Of a DNA stretch of 64,000 bases, positions 61,469 through 64,000 are shown one piece after another. The DNA is from UBA11606 sp964504305. Its GTDB lineage: Bacteria > Actinomycetota > Acidimicrobiia > Acidimicrobiales > Aldehydirespiratoraceae. The position numbers were made by a program, and so were the translations under genes. Each line of letters opens with the position of its first letter. Position 1 is the stretch's first letter. The stretch covers positions 124,001 to 188,000 of the forward strand of contig CAZDEB010000004.1 of assembly GCA_964504305.1 (NCBI GenBank), read 5' to 3'. The notes beneath the pieces are model-generated. The model saw nothing but the letters and a program-made list of their open reading frames with translations, was not told the DNA's origin and ran no database searches.

Positions 61469-62485
61469 CTGGCACGAGACCTGGCGATCGATCTCGGCAC
61501 CGCCAACACGTTGGTATACGCACGGGGGGAAGGCATCGTCTTGAACGAGCCGTCCGTGATCGCGCTCAACAGTCGCTCGGGCGAAGTGTTGGCTATGGGC
61601 CACGAGGCGTGGCAAATGATCGGGCGGACGCCGTCCTACATCGTTGCGGTACGACCGTTGCGCAAGGGTGCAATCACCGATTTCGACACCACTCAACGAA
61701 TGATCCGCCTACTGCTTCAACGCGTCGGCGTTAGCCGGCTAAACCGGCCCAGAGTCGTAATATGTGTGCCGTCAGCTATTACCGCAGTTGAGCGACGAGC
61801 GGTGACCGAAGCAGCAAAACGGGCCGGGGCGGCCGATGCGCGGCTCATCGAGCAGCCCGTAGCTGCGGCCATTGGTGCTGATCTGCCGATCAACGAACCG
61901 ATCGGCAACATGGTGATAGATATCGGTGGTGGTACGACCGAGTCGGCGCTTATCTCTCTTGGCGGCGTGGTCGCCCTCGAAGCAGTCCGGGTCGGATCCT
62001 TCGACATCGACAACGCCATCCAAGGGTATGTGCGTCGCGAATACGGCATTGCCGTAGGCGAGCGCACCGCAGAAGAAATCAAGATCGTTATCGGGTCAGC
62101 GGCGGCAACCCCCGACGAGGTCAACGCCGAAGTCCGCGGTCGCGAATTGATGAGTGGTCTTCCCAAGACGGTTGTCCTCACCCCTGCCGAAGTCCGCGCT
62201 GCTATCGATGAACCGGTGTCGGCCATGGTCGACTCGGTTCTTAGTTGCCTGGCCCAAGCCCCGCCCGAGCTTGCCCAGGATCTGATCGTGCAGGGGATCC
62301 ATCTCGTTGGCGGAGGCGGAATGCTCAGAGGCATGGACGACCGACTTACCGACGAGTCCGATGTTCCTGTTCGGTTGGTCGATGCTCCGCTCGAGTCGGT
62401 TGTGCTCGGAGCCGGTCGCGTAATAGAGCACTACGAGTCGGTTCAGGCGATGTTCATGGACGGGCCGTCGGGCGGCCGGCGTTAA
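61469..62485 (+). CDS. mreB: Rod shape-determining protein MreB, CTG start
   Basis: Actin-like cytoskeletal ATPase guiding lateral wall synthesis. The protein reads from ARDLAIDLGTANTLVYARG, with phosphate loops IDLGTANT and DIGGGTTES, and IHLVGGGGMLRGMD (adenine-binding). There is no ATG, GTG or TTG before the first phosphate loop; the first in-frame TTG (61511) would delete it. A CTG at 61469 with AGGAG eight bases upstream gives the canonical MARDLAIDLGT start. The stop overlaps the HEAT gene's stop. Confidence 0.92.
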   Translation: MARDLAIDLGTANTLVYARGEGIVLNEPSVIALNSRSGEVLAMGHEAWQMIGRTPSYIVAVRPLRKGAITDFDTTQRMIRLLLQRVGVSRLNRPRVVICVPSAITAVERRAVTEAAKRAGAADARLIEQPVAAAIGADLPINEPIGNMVIDIGGGTTESALISLGGVVALEAVRVGSFDIDNAIQGYVRREYGIAVGERTAEEIKIVIGSAAATPDEVNAEVRGRELMSGLPKTVVLTPAEVRAAIDEPVSAMVDSVLSCLAQAPPELAQDLIVQGIHLVGGGGMLRGMDDRLTDESDVPVRLVDAPLESVVLGAGRVIEHYESVQAMFMDGPSGGRR

Positions 62486-63087
62486 GCAGTAGTCGCTGGT
62501 CCGAGCAACTCGTCGACCGCGTCTCGAACTTGGCGGTCTGGATCGGTGCGGGCGCGGGCCCATGCCGCGTCAACTTCGGGCCCGCCGAACGCCGCCAGGG
62601 CAAGAATCGCTCGTCGGCGCACCGCGGGCTTGTCGCGTGTCGCGGCCAGAACCGCGGCCTGTGTTCGCTCGACGCCGAGCGCGCCAAGCGCAGCCACAGC
62701 CGACTCTCGTACCAGAGGATCGTCGTGGCCGCCACAGAGCGACACGAGTCGATCGATGACATCATCGCTGAGTTCGTTGGGGCGTTCGCCGTTGGCCCAT
62801 GCGGCCTGCTCGATCACCGCTGGATCGACATCGTCGAGCATGAAACCGATCGCCGGTTGGTCGCGTGTGGCGGCTATCTCGAGGGCGGCGATCCGAACAG
62901 GTGCGGCGCTGTCGCGAAGCGCCGACAAGAGCCTGGGCTCGTCGAGCGCGCCGAGTCGGGCAAGACTGCGAAGCGCCGCTTCGCGAACAGAGGGTTCGGC
63001 ATCGGCAAGTGCCGAGGTCGCCTCATCGACGTTGCCGGTGAACCCGGCTAGCGCCGCGGCTCGGCGGCGCTCAGCAGTTGGACCCAT
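62482..63087 (-). CDS. HEAT-repeat protein
   Basis: 201 residues made of five or six HEAT-like helical repeats of about 30 residues (PSVREAALRSLARLGA, PVRIAALEIAATRD, PLVRESAVAALGALG, PAVRRRAILALAAFGG). Such proteins are binding scaffolds. It is convergent with mreB, sharing four bases. Confidence 0.88.
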   Translation of the reverse strand: MGPTAERRRAAALAGFTGNVDEATSALADAEPSVREAALRSLARLGALDEPRLLSALRDSAAPVRIAALEIAATRDQPAIGFMLDDVDPAVIEQAAWANGERPNELSDDVIDRLVSLCGGHDDPLVRESAVAALGALGVERTQAAVLAATRDKPAVRRRAILALAAFGGPEVDAAWARARTDPDRQVRDAVDELLGPATTA

Positions 63088-63211
63088 ATTGCAACCCTAT
63101 CTTCGTAGTTGGCGGCGACTCTGGGCCGCCGATGACACGACTCCTCAAGATCGCTGCCGTCTCGGCCGACGAGGGTAGGGACCGATCGCGTTTTGTCGGA
63201 GGAGAATTGAC

Positions 63212-63604
63212 GTGACACATATTGTGATCCATGACGATGGCGCCGGACAGACTCAGTACTGTGAGTTTGACGACCTCGGAAACGCCGTTGCCTACCTCGA
63301 GGAGCAGCGCAACAGCGCTGGTGTTGACAACGCCAAGCTCTACGAGCTTTCTGAGGTTCGATTCGAAGTCAGGCCGTATTACCGAGTTGAGGTGGTGTCG
63401 GGACCGGCCACAACAGCAGCCGCGCCGGTGACTCCGCTCGCCGAAACGGAAGTGGATTCGCCCCCGGCGGACGTCGGAGTCGACAGTTTCGGCTTCGATA
63501 GCCCTCCTGTGGACTTCGCCCACTTCGGCGCCAGCGAGATCGGGGAGCCGGCCGAGTCAAGCGCGGTTGGCGCCGACGGACGACGGGGATTGTTCGGTCG
63601 CTGA
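63212..63604 (+). CDS. Hypothetical acidic protein
   Basis: The N-terminal 65 residues look folded (YCEFDDLGNAVAYLEEQRN, KLYELSEVRFEVRPYYRVEVV); the rest is Pro/Ala/Asp-rich and disordered, ending RRGLFGR. The GTG at 63212 has GGAGGA upstream. Function unknown. Confidence 0.75.
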   Translation: MTHIVIHDDGAGQTQYCEFDDLGNAVAYLEEQRNSAGVDNAKLYELSEVRFEVRPYYRVEVVSGPATTAAAPVTPLAETEVDSPPADVGVDSFGFDSPPVDFAHFGASEIGEPAESSAVGADGRRGLFGR

Positions 63605-63611
63605 GCAGTCG

Positions 63612-64000
63612 TCAGCTGATTGCTTGTTCCAGCAGAAAACCGAGACCCAAGACCGTGACTCCTACGAGTACCGCCAGCGAGACACCAATGCCAACAACGA
63701 TCGCGCTCAAGACGACCAGGGCCCGCAGTCGTTCCCACCAGCGCACGTAGGCCTTGCGGCCCACTACAGGGCTATCGACCCGCCGGCGAACTATGCCGAG
63801 CACCCGCAAGGTGTCGAGCACGAACTCGTTCTCGGAGCGATCTTGGTCTTCGAGCGACGCGGCGAGAAGCATTGTTGGATGCCGTCGGGCCCTTGGGCCC
63901 ACGCGCCCGTTTCGGGTGAAGACCGTGGCAGGCTGCAACGTCGAAGGCCGCGTCGCGTCCCGACCCATTACGAGCGCCATAAGGACGAGTACGAGATAAA
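63612..64000 (-). CDS. Hypothetical membrane protein, probably 5' partial
   Basis: The C-terminal 40 residues contain a long hydrophobic stretch (LVVLSAIVVGIGVSLAVLVGVTVLGLGFLL). An ATG at 63980 is possible, but the frame stays open and hydrophobic to the window edge (YLVLVL before it), so the gene may start outside. No family recognised. Confidence 0.6.
   Translation of the reverse strand, partial: YLVLVLMALVMGRDATRPSTLQPATVFTRNGRVGPRARRHPTMLLAASLEDQDRSENEFVLDTLRVLGIVRRRVDSPVVGRKAYVRWWERLRALVVLSAIVVGIGVSLAVLVGVTVLGLGFLLEQAIS

Overview
The window is high-GC DNA with dense genes, many 1-8 base start/stop overlaps and frequent GTG/TTG starts. Two WhiB-like regulators, an actinobacterial-type sdhCAB (long flavoprotein, single fused cytochrome b), a DUF2342 zincin, a ppk1-Nudix pair and a P450 point to an actinomycete. 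The presence of mreB and the mix of protein types make the class Acidimicrobiia my best guess (inference from family content only). One run of 100 Ns (18780-18879) inside a tandem repeat shows this is an assembled scaffold.

Layout. 1-4824: phosphate module pstC(partial)-pstA-pstB, then a soluble PhoU-histidine kinase fusion and an OmpR-type regulator. 4861-10521: PcrA/UvrD helicase, then a minus-strand set (methyltransferase, cytochrome P450, AlaX-type editing protein, anchored protein). 10595-18740: central metabolism and envelope genes (sucCD, an amidase lipoprotein plus a catalytically eroded twin, purH, plsC, icd). 18726-19020: array of a 31-bp hairpin repeat between the convergent icd and GGDEF-EAL genes. 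19016-27081: NO/c-di-GMP signalling (H-NOX + GGDEF-EAL), a heterodimeric ABC exporter, a GT87-like membrane protein and a PAS-GGDEF gene broken by a frameshift. 27241-35780: mdh, a Fpg/Nei glycosylase, SCP2-like, RDD, DUF368 (PopT-like), a hydrolase, a 430-bp gene-free stretch and sdhCAB. 35844-44166: two glycosidase-like genes with lost catalytic residues, MaoC and TetR genes, set between and beside a MoxR/BchI-like AAA ATPase and a VWA protein that are normally adjacent. 44222-51581: a 1,696-residue multi-GAF-PAS-GGDEF-EAL protein, whiB, tatA, ECF sigma/anti-sigma, second whiB. 51765-57165: ROK kinase-ppk1-Nudix-MFS, all overlapping. 57154-64000: DUF2342 zincin, an SDR-like protein, an HtrA-like PDZ protein without catalytic residues, moaE, mreB, a HEAT-repeat protein and edge genes.

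Themes. Phosphate sensing on the left and polyphosphate metabolism on the right may be linked physiologically. Three diguanylate cyclase genes lie within 30 kb, one paired with a heme NO sensor. TCA-cycle genes (sucCD, icd, mdh, sdhCAB) are scattered through the first 36 kb. A recurring feature is proteins that keep a catalytic fold but lack its catalytic residues (amidase twin, GH2, GH1, HtrA, SDR). Two genes, including mreB, appear to start with CTG.
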